Positions 31,881 to 40,472 of a stretch of DNA of 46,107 nucleotides are shown here, in pieces; within the stretch, counting starts at the first letter, position 1, and each line of letters opens with the position of its first letter. This DNA comes from Pseudomonadota bacterium. Its GTDB lineage: Bacteria; Desulfobacterota; Desulfarculia; Desulfarculales; Desulfarculaceae. The notes beneath the pieces are model-generated. The model saw nothing but the letters and a program-made list of their open reading frames with translations, was not told the DNA's origin and ran no database searches. A program made the position numbers and the translations under genes. Where the stretch lies: the NCBI GenBank assembly GCA_018902755.1, contig JAHIQI010000054.1:1-46107 (forward strand), written 5' to 3'.

Positions 31881-33682
31881 TGGCCGCGTCCCCAGGCATA
31901 AAAGGCCCCCGCACCCAGGCCGAACTTAGCGCCTGGCTGGAGCTGGCGGGCCGGGGCGAAGACGCTGCGCCCCGGGAAGCCCGCCGTGCCCTGGCCCTTT
32001 GGTGCGTGGCCGACCCCAAGGCCTTGGGCCGGGTGCTGCGCCTGCTGCCCCGGGTTTCGCCCCAGGCCAGGGAGTGGGCCGGGCTGTGGCTCTTCGCGCC
32101 CGAGGCGGCCGACGAGCTTCCCCTACGCCGGTGCCTGCTGGCCGAGTTGGACGGATTCATGGACCTGGCCGCCCGTTTGCCCGAGCCCTGGCTGGAGGAC
32201 GGCCTGGCCGAGCTTGTCCACTCCATGGGTGGCGCGCCCCTGCGGCGGCTGCTGAGTTTGGCCCAGGAGCAGGCCTGGGCCCGGCGGGTGGTGGCCCTGC
32301 TGCCGCGCGATGCCCGCCTGCCCGGCGGGGGCACTCCCGAGGCGTGGCTGGCCCGGCAACGCCTGGGCCGGAGCCAAGCCCACGGCATAGGCCGCCTGGC
32401 CCGTGCCGGGCGCTGGCAGGCCCTGGCCCAGGAAGGCCGTCACGCCCTGACCCTGGCCCAGGCCGCGGTTGGGGACGCTCCCGCCGCCGCCCAAGCCGAA
32501 CCCATGGCCTGGCCCGCGGGTCCCCAGGCTCTAACCACCCTGGAGGCCATGGCACGCCTCACCGCCCGCGAGGGCCAGGCGGCCTACGAGGTGGCCCGCC
32601 GGGCCTCCCAGGACCTGGGACGCGTGGTGTTGCTTCTGGGAAACGCCTCCCTGGGCGGGCCGCCCCTGTGGGCCGCGCCCGGCCCCTGGCAACAGGCGGC
32701 GGGCGAGGAGCTGGCCGCCGGTCCCCTGCCCAAGCCTCCCGCCGAGGCGGTGCGCCGTTTGGCCTGGCTGCGGGCCCACCGCCTGGGCAGCGGGGCCTTG
32801 CTCAGCGCCCTGTGGCGGGCGCGGGTAGCCTGCCATCTGGCCGGGCGCGGGCTGCGCCGCTGGAAGGCGCTGGCCGAGGAGGCCGCGCCTTTTCTCAAGC
32901 TGCGCGATCGGGCCGCCCTGGCCCAGGGCAGTCTGGGGCTCTCCCTGGAGGGGCCGCCTTGGCCCCAGGCCATGGAGCGGGCCGAGGCCGCCCTGGCCCG
33001 TTGCCGTGGATTGGAGTCCCGGGGCCGGGCGGCGCTCCGGCTCTTCTACGGTCTGGCCGCCCAGGGGCGCGCGCCTTTGGTGCTGCCCTGGGCCGACAAG
33101 TTCGTGGCCTCCACGGCCAAGGGTGGGGACCATCTTTACCTGGTGCACCTGGCCGCCCTGCTGGCCGGGCTGGACCCGCCGCCCCTGCTGCTGCTCATCG
33201 ACCAGACCACCCACCCCGGCTTCCCCTCCCTCACCCAGGTGCTGGCCCGGGCCATGCAGCGCCGCCCCGGCCTGGTGCTCAGGGGGGTGGGCTCCTTTGC
33301 CGGGGAGCCAGAGCCCCGCGACCTGAGCAAGGCCGTGTTGCGGGCCGCCCGGGGAGCCCATGTGGTGGCTCTGCGCCCCACGCCGGGCGAGCATCACGAG
33401 GCCTCCCTGGCCGCCCACGCCCTGGGCCAAGACCAGGGCCGCCCCCTGACTCCGGCCAGCCGTGACGGCGCGGCCCAGCTTTTGGCCGGAACCGCCCTGG
33501 CCGCCCTGACCGACTTCGGCTCGCCCATGGGCGAGCGCGAGCCGCCCCCCTGGTTGCTCACCGATCAGGGCTTCGCTCCCCTGGGGGCCTGGCTGCGGGG
33601 CCGGGTCATGGCCCTGGCCGGGTGCGCGGAGCCCCGGGCAAGGCGCTGGCGGCGCTACCGGGATTTGGCCAACCTGGCCTAG
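31880..33682 (+). CDS. Unrecognised 600-residue protein coupled to adenine deaminase
   Basis: The GTG start overlaps the deaminase stop (TAGTG). The protein is dominated by Ala, Leu, Arg and Gly, mostly helical, and possibly built of helical repeats in the first 400 residues. A region at about 430-500 has alternating strand and helix pattern (PPPLLLLIDQTTHPGFPSLTQVLARAM, then GLVLRGVGSFAGEPEP). No catalytic motif or signal peptide is evident. Very high GC content opens long false frames in all directions here, but the overlap with adeC and the continuous length favour this frame. Function is unknown. Confidence 0.68.
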   Translation: MAASPGIKGPRTQAELSAWLELAGRGEDAAPREARRALALWCVADPKALGRVLRLLPRVSPQAREWAGLWLFAPEAADELPLRRCLLAELDGFMDLAARLPEPWLEDGLAELVHSMGGAPLRRLLSLAQEQAWARRVVALLPRDARLPGGGTPEAWLARQRLGRSQAHGIGRLARAGRWQALAQEGRHALTLAQAAVGDAPAAAQAEPMAWPAGPQALTTLEAMARLTAREGQAAYEVARRASQDLGRVVLLLGNASLGGPPLWAAPGPWQQAAGEELAAGPLPKPPAEAVRRLAWLRAHRLGSGALLSALWRARVACHLAGRGLRRWKALAEEAAPFLKLRDRAALAQGSLGLSLEGPPWPQAMERAEAALARCRGLESRGRAALRLFYGLAAQGRAPLVLPWADKFVASTAKGGDHLYLVHLAALLAGLDPPPLLLLIDQTTHPGFPSLTQVLARAMQRRPGLVLRGVGSFAGEPEPRDLSKAVLRAARGAHVVALRPTPGEHHEASLAAHALGQDQGRPLTPASRDGAAQLLAGTALAALTDFGSPMGEREPPPWLLTDQGFAPLGAWLRGRVMALAGCAEPRARRWRRYRDLANLA

Positions 33683-33754
33683 ACCGGCCTAAGTCCTTGG
33701 TTTGCAACGCCTGGAGAGGGATGTTAAGCTGCCTCAAGATTGGTGGAGGACGGC

Positions 33755-35137
33755 TTGGCGCGTAAAAAAGAACAGGACTGGTTCAGCGAGACCGACCGGA
33801 AAATCCTGGCCTGGATGTGGCGCACAGGCCACCCCTGGGGCGGTCTGAAGCGCTATCTGCTGGGCTCGCTCAAGGTGGCCTACCTTTCGTTGCGCAACTC
33901 CTACCTGGACCGCCTTCCCTTCCAGGCCAACGCCCTGACCTTCATCACCCTGCTGGGCCTGGTGCCCGCCCTGGCCATCAGCTTTTCCCTGGCCAAGGGC
34001 CTGGGCTTCGCCGACTCCCTGGAAGGGCTGATCATCAACGAGTACACCGCCAGCCAGGCCGAGGTGCTCAAATACATCATCCACTACGTGCAGAACACCA
34101 AGGTGGGGACCCTGGGCATGGTGGGCTTGGCCATGTTGGTGCTTACCTTGGTGCTCACCCTGTCCAGCGTGGAAGAGACCTTCAACCGCATCTGGGAGGC
34201 CCCCCACAGCCGCTCCTGGCCCCGCAAGTTCACCGACTACCTTTCGGTGCTGGTGATCTGCCCCCTGCTGGTCTTGTCCGCCACCGCCTCCTGGGCGGGC
34301 ATCGCCTCCCATTCGGTGGTGCAGTGGGTGCTGGAAACCCCCTGGCTGGGGCCGGTGGCCGCCCAGAGCTTCAAGCTGGCCCCCCTGCTCATCCTGGTGG
34401 CCGCCTTCGTATTCCTTTACCTCTTCCTGCCCAACACCAAGGTGCCCTTTGTCTCGGCCCTGTTGGCCGGGGTGGTCACGGCCATCCTGTGGTGGACGGT
34501 GCAGAGCATCTACATCAAGTTCCAGTTGGGGGTGTCGCGCTACAACGCCATCTACGGAGGCTTCGCCTCCTTGCCCCTGTTCATGGTCTGGCTCCAGGTG
34601 AGCTGGCAGGTCTTGTTGTTCGGGGCCGAGCTGGCCCACGCCCACAACCTGGTGTCCAAGGGCACCCCGCCCAAGGACGTGGCCTACCGCCTCAACCCGG
34701 CCCAGCGCGAGGCCCTGGCCCTGGGCATAATGCAAAAGGCCGCCCGCCGCTTTCAGGCCGGGGACGACCCCTGGTCGGTGGCCCAGTTGGCCAAGGAACT
34801 CAGGGTTTCCAAGGGCGAGGTGTGGAGCGTGGTGGACGATCTGGTCTCCGCCGGGCTCCTGGCCGAGCTGAACCAGGAGGGCCTGGTGTTGCCCGGCCGC
34901 ACCCTGGACAACCTGCTGGTGTGCGAGGTGCTGGCCGCGGTGCGGGGCAGCCTGGACGAGGGCCGCGAAGCCCTGGAGGCCCCCGAGGACCCGGCCCTGT
35001 TGACCCTGATGGGCAAGGTGCTCCAGGCCGAGGAAAAGGCCCTGGGCCGTCTGCGCCTGTTGGAGGTGGCCGAAATACCCACACCGGAGGCCAAGGCCTC
35101 TTGCAGCACCAGCACCCCCTCCCAGGAGAAATCATGA
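33755..35137 (+). CDS. YihY/BrkB-family inner-membrane protein with C-terminal helix-turn-helix
   Basis: About 460 residues. The N-terminal 300 residues hold the YihY family core, with several membrane helices (ALTFITLLGLVPALAISFSLAKG, LGMVGLAMLVLTLVLTL, FTDYLSVLVICPLLVLSATASW, LILVAAFVFLYLFL) and the conserved YNAIYGGFASLPLFMVWLQVSW. The last 150 residues are soluble and include a winged-helix-like segment (VAQLAKELRVSKGEVWSVVDDLVSAGLL). The family was once called RNase BN; its function is unsettled. TTG at 33755 is chosen because GGAGG lies five bases upstream. It overlaps the methyltransferase by ATGA. Confidence 0.85.
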   Translation: MARKKEQDWFSETDRKILAWMWRTGHPWGGLKRYLLGSLKVAYLSLRNSYLDRLPFQANALTFITLLGLVPALAISFSLAKGLGFADSLEGLIINEYTASQAEVLKYIIHYVQNTKVGTLGMVGLAMLVLTLVLTLSSVEETFNRIWEAPHSRSWPRKFTDYLSVLVICPLLVLSATASWAGIASHSVVQWVLETPWLGPVAAQSFKLAPLLILVAAFVFLYLFLPNTKVPFVSALLAGVVTAILWWTVQSIYIKFQLGVSRYNAIYGGFASLPLFMVWLQVSWQVLLFGAELAHAHNLVSKGTPPKDVAYRLNPAQREALALGIMQKAARRFQAGDDPWSVAQLAKELRVSKGEVWSVVDDLVSAGLLAELNQEGLVLPGRTLDNLLVCEVLAAVRGSLDEGREALEAPEDPALLTLMGKVLQAEEKALGRLRLLEVAEIPTPEAKASCSTSTPSQEKS

Positions 35138-35850
35138 GCGGTATGCTGACCCCAGAGGGGGTTGCGCCGGGCAGCCCCGGCGCTTTGGAGCGGATTTCCC
35201 GGCGGTTCAAGCTGACCTGGTCTGAGGTGGGGGTGGGCACCCACCGTTTGGAACTGCCCGAGTTGGCCGACCCCTCGGCCTACATCGATGAGCGGGTAAG
35301 CCAGGGGCACTACGGCCTCACCGAGCTTCCCTACTGGACCAAGCTGTGGCCCGCGGCCATGGTCCTGGCCCAGTTCGCCCTGCGCCTAAATAAGGGCGAA
35401 GGCCCCGTCCTGGAACTGGGGGCAGGGCTGGGCCTGCCCGCCCTGGTGGCCGCCGCGGGCGGGCGTCCGGCGGTTATCACCGACCTGGACCCCGACGCCC
35501 TGGAGTTCGCCCGGGCGGCGGCGGAAAAAAACAACCTGGGCGAGTTGGTTGAGGTCTCCTCCCTGGACTGGGAGGCCCCGGACAGCGAGTTTGGCGCTTT
35601 CACCACCATCCTGGGGGCCGAGGTGCTCTACCACCCCCCCATCTACCCCACCCTGGTGGGGCTGCTGGGCCGATTGCTGGCCCCCGGCGGCACCGCCTTC
35701 ATCAGCCACCAGGAGCGCCCCTTTGCCATCGCCTTTTTCGACCTGGCCCAGGAGCGCTTCACGGTGCGCCGCACCACCAGCCGAATTGCCGGGGAAGACG
35801 AACCGGTTACGGTTTATCTTTACGCTCTCACCGCCAAACAAGCCGCTTAG
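35134..35850 (+). CDS. Class I SAM-dependent methyltransferase
   Basis: A 238-residue protein. Motif I is VLELGAGLGLPALVAA, followed by the acidic ITDLDPDAL and later ILGAEVLYHPP, a set typical of the METTL/Methyltransf_16 lysine methyltransferase group. The N-terminal sequence (GLTELPYWTKLWPAAMVLAQ) also matches that group. Its substrate is probably a protein lysine, but this is not fixed by sequence. CAGGAGA before ATG 35134 is a strong ribosome binding site; the upstream stop overlaps. Confidence 0.82.
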   Translation: MSGMLTPEGVAPGSPGALERISRRFKLTWSEVGVGTHRLELPELADPSAYIDERVSQGHYGLTELPYWTKLWPAAMVLAQFALRLNKGEGPVLELGAGLGLPALVAAAGGRPAVITDLDPDALEFARAAAEKNNLGELVEVSSLDWEAPDSEFGAFTTILGAEVLYHPPIYPTLVGLLGRLLAPGGTAFISHQERPFAIAFFDLAQERFTVRRTTSRIAGEDEPVTVYLYALTAKQAA

Positions 35851-35857
35851 AGATTAG

Positions 35858-35978
35858 GCGGCTGCGCCAGCTGCCCGTGGGCTGTGTTGCCGGCGTCGCT
35901 TAGACCTCGGCGTATTACCAATACGCCTGCGGTCTGCGCTCGCCGGGCGCCTTGCCCACGAACACCTGGCTGTGCCGC
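35858..35978. repeat. 121-bp imperfect palindrome between convergent genes
   Basis: The arms mirror each other around 35918. The inner stem is GGCGTATT/AATACGCC around ACC. Further stems lie at AGACC/GGTCT, at the GCCGGCG block, at GTGGGC/GCCCAC, and at outer GCGGC/GCCGC. The outer arms return to the same axis of symmetry despite internal loops. This suits a repetitive extragenic element, a MITE-like element, or a shared terminator for the facing methyltransferase and merR genes. Confidence 0.72.
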
Positions 35979-36039
35979 TGGCCATCGGGTATGGGATAAA
36001 TCGAAAAACTTACTGGAAATTGAATGACGGGCGGGCGGC

Positions 36040-36366
36040 TCAGTCCAGCAGGCGCAGGATGTCCTTGAGCTCGTCCTTGAGCTGGCCCAGTTCGGGAGGT
36101 CCCTGCTTGGACGGGGTCTGCTCCAGCTCGGCCAGGCGCTTGCGGGCCCCGGCGATGGTGTAGCCCTCGTCGTGCAGCAGGCGCTTGATAATGAGCAGGG
36201 TCTCCATGTCGGGCTTGCGGAACAGGCGCTGGCCGCTGGCCGCGCGCACCGGCTTGAGCTGTGGGAAGGAGTCCTCCCAGTAGCGCAGCACATGGGTCTG
36301 GGTGCCCAAAAGGTGGGCCACCTCGCCGATGCGCAGATAAGGTTTGTCAGGAATCTTGGTGGTCAC
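36040..36366 (-). CDS. MerR-family transcriptional regulator
   Basis: A 108-residue protein. Residues about 10-78 are the MerR winged helix (LRIGEVAHLLGTQTHVLRYWEDSFPQLKPVRAASGQRLFRKPDMETLLIIKRLLHDEGYTIAGA). A short coiled tail follows, with no metal-binding cysteines, so it is not a metal sensor. It is 41 bases after pheT in the same direction, a common position for this kind of MerR gene beside pheST. Confidence 0.88.
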   Translation of the reverse strand: MTTKIPDKPYLRIGEVAHLLGTQTHVLRYWEDSFPQLKPVRAASGQRLFRKPDMETLLIIKRLLHDEGYTIAGARKRLAELEQTPSKQGPPELGQLKDELKDILRLLD

Positions 36367-36407
36367 CGTTACTCCCCGCGGTTACGGCGACTATATCACG
36401 TTCGGGC

Positions 36408-38828
36408 TCACGCGCGCAGGGTGGCTCCGAAGCTTTTCATCAATTCGTCCACCAAAGCCTGGTAGCCCGGAGTGACCTCCTCCTCGGTGAGGGTGCGGTC
36501 CTCGGCGCGGTAGGTGAAGCGCAGGCCCAGGGACTTTTGGCCCTTGTCCAGGGGCTTGCCCCGGTACACGTCGAAGATCTCCACCGATTGCAGCCAGGGG
36601 TCGTCGTAGGTGCGGGCCTGGGCCAGCATTTCCCCGGCGGGCAGGGCCTCGGCCACCACCAAGGCCACGTCGCGCACCAGCTCGGGAAAGCGCGGCAGAT
36701 GGGCGTAGACCTTCTCGCGGGGCACCAGGTCGGCCAGGCGGTCGAAGTGCGCGTCCAGCAGGTACACCGGGCGGTCCAGGTCGAAACCCTTGGCCACCCG
36801 GTTGTCCAGGCGGCCCAACTCGCCCAACACCTCGCCGTTGATGGTGATTCGGCACCACTCGGCCGGGTCCAGGTAGGGCGGGGCCTCGCCGCCGGTCTCG
36901 AAGGCCATGCCGGTCAGGTCCAGGGCCTCGGCCAGGTACTGGGCCACGCCCTTGACGTGGCTCAGGCCCACCGGTTGCTCACCGGCCCACCAGGAGGCCG
37001 GGGCCATGAGCCCGCTGAGCACCACGCCCAAACGGAAGCTTTCCTCGGGAAGCGGCTGTCCCTCCTGGGCCACGAACACCCGCCCGATCTCAAACAGCCC
37101 CACGTCCAGCACCCGGTGGGCCAGGTTGCGCGCCGCCGAGGCCAACAGGCCCGGCAGCAGGCTGGTGCGCAGCTCGGATTGCTCCTCGCTCAGGGGGTTT
37201 ATGAGCTTCACCGTGCGGCGGCGGTAGTCGCCGGCCTCCAGGGCCAGGCGGTCGGCGGCCTTGGGGTGCTCGAAAGAGTAATTGATGGCCTCGTCCAGGC
37301 CCTGGGCGGCCATGGCGTCCCGGGCCAGGGCCCGCACCCGCTGGGGCCAGGGGCGCGCCAAAGCGCCGATCTCGGCCTGGGGCAGGCGCGAGGGGATGTT
37401 GTTGAAGCCCACCATGCGGGCCACCTCTTCGGTGAGGTCAACCGGGCGCTCCAAATCGGTGCGCAGGGCTGGTGGCTCGGCCACGATGCTGTCCTCGTCG
37501 GGCCCGTCGCTCACGGCGAGGCCCAGGCGCTCCAGCTGGCCCTTGACCTGCTCCTTGGTCAGGGGCAGGCCCAGGTAGCGGGAGGTGCGGCTGATGCTCA
37601 GCGGAATTCGCGGGGCCTGGTAGGGCACGGGGTACACGTCGATGATGCCCGCGGCCACCTTGCCGCCCGCCAGCTGGTCCATGAGCATGGCCGCCCGGCT
37701 GTTGGCCCTGGCGCAGCCCTCCAGGTCGATGCCCCGCTCGAAGCGGTAGCTGGCCTCGGTGGACAGGCCCAGGCGCTTGGAGGTGCGCCGGACGGTCAGG
37801 GGATCGAAGAAGGCGCTTTCGATGAGCACCTCGGTGGTGTCGTCGGTGACCTCGCTGTTGAGCCCGCCCATCACCCCGGCCAGGCCCACCGCCTTTTCGG
37901 CGTCGCAGATCATCAGGTCCTGGGCGTTCAGGGTGCGTTCCTGGCCGTCCAGGGTCACGAACTTCTCGCCCTCGGAAGCCATGCGCACCACGATCTTGGC
38001 CCCGCCCACTTCGGAGAAGTTGAAGGCGTGCAGGGGCTGTCCCAGCTCCATGAGGATGTAGTTGGTCACGTCCACCACGTTGCTGATGGGCCGGATGCCG
38101 CAGGCCATGAGCCGGTCGCGCATCCAAAGTGGCGAGGGGCCGATCTTGACCCCCTTGACCAGGCGCCCGGTGTAGCGCGGGCAGGCCTTGGCGTCCAGGA
38201 CCTCTATCACCGCCTGGCCTTCGATGCCCGGCTGCTGCTCGCTGGGCTCGCAGGGGGGCAGCTTCAGTTCGGCGCCCACCAGGGCGGCCACGTCCCGGGC
38301 CACGCCCAGGATGGACAGGGCGTCGCCCCGGTTGGGGGTGATGGAAATCTCCAGCACCTGGGTTTCCAGCTCCAGCACCTCGGCCAGCAGCAGGCCCGGC
38401 TCCAGGCCGGGGTCCAGGACCATCAGGCCGCTGTGGTCGTCGCTGAGCCCCAGGTCACGCTCGGAGCAGAGCATGCCGCAGCTCTGGACCCCGCGAATCT
38501 TGACCTTGCTGACCTCCTGGCCGTCCTCGCCCAACTTGGCGCCCAGTTGGGCCAGCGGGGTGATCATGCCCACGGTGAGGTTGGGCGCGCCGCACACCAC
38601 CGTCTCGGTGCGGCCGCCGCCGCAGTCCACCGTGGCCAGGCGCAGGCGGTCGGCGTTGGGGTGGGGGGCCACCTCCACGAGCTTGGCGGTGATGACTTTA
38701 TTGAGGCCGCTGTGGCGCTCGATGACGCCGTCCACCTCCAGGCCGGAGTTGGTGAGGAGGTCGGAAAGCTCCTGGGCGGTGAGGTCGCAATCGACCATCT
38801 CCCGCAGCCATTTCAGCGGTACCAGCAT
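36408..38828 (-). CDS. pheT: Phenylalanine-tRNA ligase beta subunit
   Basis: An 806-residue subunit of the (alpha-beta)2 enzyme that charges tRNA-Phe. The N-terminal B1 and tRNA-binding EMAP-like domain (KLVEVAPHPNADRLRLATVDCG) comes first. The B3/B4 editing domain follows (SNVVDVTNYILMELGQPLHAFN), then B5, the catalytic-like B6/B7 (FERGIDLEGC), and the C-terminal anticodon-binding B8 fold (YAHLPRFPELVRDVALVV). Length is normal (about 800). The start ATG lies 11 bases after pheS. Confidence 0.97.
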   Translation of the reverse strand: MLVPLKWLREMVDCDLTAQELSDLLTNSGLEVDGVIERHSGLNKVITAKLVEVAPHPNADRLRLATVDCGGGRTETVVCGAPNLTVGMITPLAQLGAKLGEDGQEVSKVKIRGVQSCGMLCSERDLGLSDDHSGLMVLDPGLEPGLLLAEVLELETQVLEISITPNRGDALSILGVARDVAALVGAELKLPPCEPSEQQPGIEGQAVIEVLDAKACPRYTGRLVKGVKIGPSPLWMRDRLMACGIRPISNVVDVTNYILMELGQPLHAFNFSEVGGAKIVVRMASEGEKFVTLDGQERTLNAQDLMICDAEKAVGLAGVMGGLNSEVTDDTTEVLIESAFFDPLTVRRTSKRLGLSTEASYRFERGIDLEGCARANSRAAMLMDQLAGGKVAAGIIDVYPVPYQAPRIPLSISRTSRYLGLPLTKEQVKGQLERLGLAVSDGPDEDSIVAEPPALRTDLERPVDLTEEVARMVGFNNIPSRLPQAEIGALARPWPQRVRALARDAMAAQGLDEAINYSFEHPKAADRLALEAGDYRRRTVKLINPLSEEQSELRTSLLPGLLASAARNLAHRVLDVGLFEIGRVFVAQEGQPLPEESFRLGVVLSGLMAPASWWAGEQPVGLSHVKGVAQYLAEALDLTGMAFETGGEAPPYLDPAEWCRITINGEVLGELGRLDNRVAKGFDLDRPVYLLDAHFDRLADLVPREKVYAHLPRFPELVRDVALVVAEALPAGEMLAQARTYDDPWLQSVEIFDVYRGKPLDKGQKSLGLRFTYRAEDRTLTEEEVTPGYQALVDELMKSFGATLRA

Positions 38829-38839
38829 CTAAAAGTCTC

Positions 38840-39853
38840 CTAAAACTGGCGGAGGAAGCGCAGGTCGTTGTCGTAGAACAGGCGGAGGTCGTCGATGCCC
38901 CAGCGAAGCATGGCGATGCGCTCTATGCCCATGCCAAAGGCGAAGCCGGTGACCTTGTCCGGGTCGTAGCCCACGTTCTTGAAAACGTTGGGGTCCACCA
39001 TGCCCGAACCCAGGATCTCCAGCCAGCCGGTGTGGCTGCACACCCGGCAGCCCTCGCCCCCGCACACCACGCAGCCGATGTCCACCTCGGCGCTGGGCTC
39101 GGTGAAGGGGAAGAAGCTGGGGCGGAAGCGCACCGGCACCTGGGGCCCGAAGATCTGGTGCACGAAGTTGATGAGCACGCCTTTGAGATCGGCCAGGGAG
39201 ATGTCCTCGCCCACCATCAGCCCCTCCACCTGATGGAACATGGGGGTGTGGGTGGCGTCGGAGTCGCGCCTGAAGGCCTTGCCCGGGCACACGATGCGCA
39301 AGGGCGGCGGCTCCTTTTCCATGGTGCGGATCTGGGAGCTGCTGGTGTGGGTGCGCAGCACCACGCCGTCGGACAGGTAGAAGGTGTCCTGCATGTCCCG
39401 GGCCGGGTGGTCCGGGGGCATGTTCAGGGCCTCGAAGCAGTACCAGTCCGACTCCACCTCCGGGGTCTCCACCACGCTGAAGCCCATGCGGCTGAAGACC
39501 TCCAGGATGAGGCGCTCGGTCTGGGTGATGGGGTGCAGGCGTCCCCGCCGGGGCCGTATGCCCGGCAGGGTCACGTCCACCCCCGGCTTGCCGGATTTGG
39601 CGCGGCTCTGGCGCACCAGGTCTTCCGAGGCCTGGTCCAGGGCCGCTTCCAACTCCTGCTTCACCTGGTTGGCCAGTTGGCCGAAGGCCGGGCGCTCCTC
39701 GGGAGGCAGGGTGCCGGTTTTGCGCAGCAGTCCGGTCAACAGGCCCTTGCGCCCCAGGAAACGGGTGCGCAACTCACCCAGGGCCGCCTCGTCGGTGGCG
39801 GCGGCCAAAAGGGCCAGGGCCTGGTCCTTAAGCTCCAGGAGCTCTTGGCGCAT
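38840..39853 (-). CDS. pheS: Phenylalanine-tRNA ligase alpha subunit
   Basis: A 337-residue catalytic subunit. An N-terminal coiled coil is followed by class II synthetase motifs: LPGIRPRRGRLHPITQTERLILEVFSRMGF, RTHTSSSQIRTME, FHQVEGLMVG, and motif 3 FAFGMGIERIAMLRWGI. A zinc-type cysteine set, CVVCGGEGCRVCSHTG, is also present, as in many bacterial PheS proteins. The ATG at 39853 is used because the upstream open frame overlaps rplT and does not look like PheS. It lies between rplT and pheT in the same operon. Confidence 0.97.
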   Translation of the reverse strand: MRQELLELKDQALALLAAATDEAALGELRTRFLGRKGLLTGLLRKTGTLPPEERPAFGQLANQVKQELEAALDQASEDLVRQSRAKSGKPGVDVTLPGIRPRRGRLHPITQTERLILEVFSRMGFSVVETPEVESDWYCFEALNMPPDHPARDMQDTFYLSDGVVLRTHTSSSQIRTMEKEPPPLRIVCPGKAFRRDSDATHTPMFHQVEGLMVGEDISLADLKGVLINFVHQIFGPQVPVRFRPSFFPFTEPSAEVDIGCVVCGGEGCRVCSHTGWLEILGSGMVDPNVFKNVGYDPDKVTGFAFGMGIERIAMLRWGIDDLRLFYDNDLRFLRQF

Positions 39854-39867
39854 GGCGGAGCCCGCGC

Positions 39868-40221
39868 CTAGGCGGCTTGCTTGGCCAGCTCCACCACCTT
39901 GGCGAAACCGGCGGGGTCGCTGATGGCCAGCTCGGAGAGAACCTTGCGGTCCAGAGCCACCTTGGACTTGTTCAGTCCGTCGATAAATCGGGAATAGCTC
40001 AGGCCATGGTCGCGCACCGCGGCGTTGATGCGCACGATCCACAACTTGCGGAACTCACGCTTCTTGACCTTGCGGTCGCGGTAGGCGAAAACCAGGGCGC
40101 GCTGCACGCTGTCAACCGCGGTGCGGTACAGTTTGCGGCGGCCACCCACGTAGCCCTTGGCCATCTTGAGCACTTTGTTGCGCCGTTGCCGGGCTTTGAA
40201 TCCGCGTCTTACTCGAGGCAT
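39868..40221 (-). CDS. rplT: 50S ribosomal protein L20
   Basis: A 117-residue, highly basic protein with MPRVRRGFKARQRRNKVLKMAKGY at the start, the rRNA-binding tail region, and FIDGLNKSKVALDRKVLSELAI. It binds 23S rRNA early in assembly; in bacteria it can also repress the rpmI-rplT mRNA. The gene is 24 bases after rpmI. Confidence 0.98.
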   Translation of the reverse strand: MPRVRRGFKARQRRNKVLKMAKGYVGGRRKLYRTAVDSVQRALVFAYRDRKVKKREFRKLWIVRINAAVRDHGLSYSRFIDGLNKSKVALDRKVLSELAISDPAGFAKVVELAKQAA

Positions 40222-40245
40222 TTTATATAAGTCTCCCGCGCCGGC

Positions 40246-40443
40246 CTAAAGATTGGGCAACAGGCGCTTGATTCCCCGTTCGTTGGTCTTGTCCACCAAG
40301 GCGCTCTTGCGCAGGCCGCGTTTGCGCTTGGTGGTCTTGCTGGTCAATATGTGGCTTGCGTAAGCCTTGTTGCGCTTGATGCGCCCGCTGCCGGTGACCT
40401 TGAATCGTTTGGCCGCCGCGCGGTTGGTCTTGATCTTGGGCAT
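40246..40443 (-). CDS. rpmI: 50S ribosomal protein L35
   Basis: A 65-residue basic protein: MPKIKTNRAAAKRFKVTGSG, then KRNKAYASHILTSKTTKRKR. Length is exactly that of the family. It sits in the usual infC-rpmI-rplT order. Confidence 0.98.
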   Translation of the reverse strand: MPKIKTNRAAAKRFKVTGSGRIKRNKAYASHILTSKTTKRKRGLRKSALVDKTNERGIKRLLPNL

Positions 40444-40472
40444 GATTTGCTCCGTACCCTAGCCCGGGGGGC

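Noticed and set aside
33817..35850. A 677-codon frame that ends with the methyltransferase sequence
   Set aside because: Its first two thirds are an out-of-frame reading of the YihY-like gene. The methyltransferase has its own start at 35134 with a strong ribosome binding site.
36261..38843. An 860-codon plus-strand open frame
   Set aside because: It is antisense to pheT, whose family match is unambiguous; GC-rich codons open the opposite strand. The translation is rich in H, G, Q and V without domains.
39854..40042. Longer pheS start at 40042
   Set aside because: The added residues overlap rplT in another frame and have no PheS similarity; the ATG at 39853 gives the usual length.
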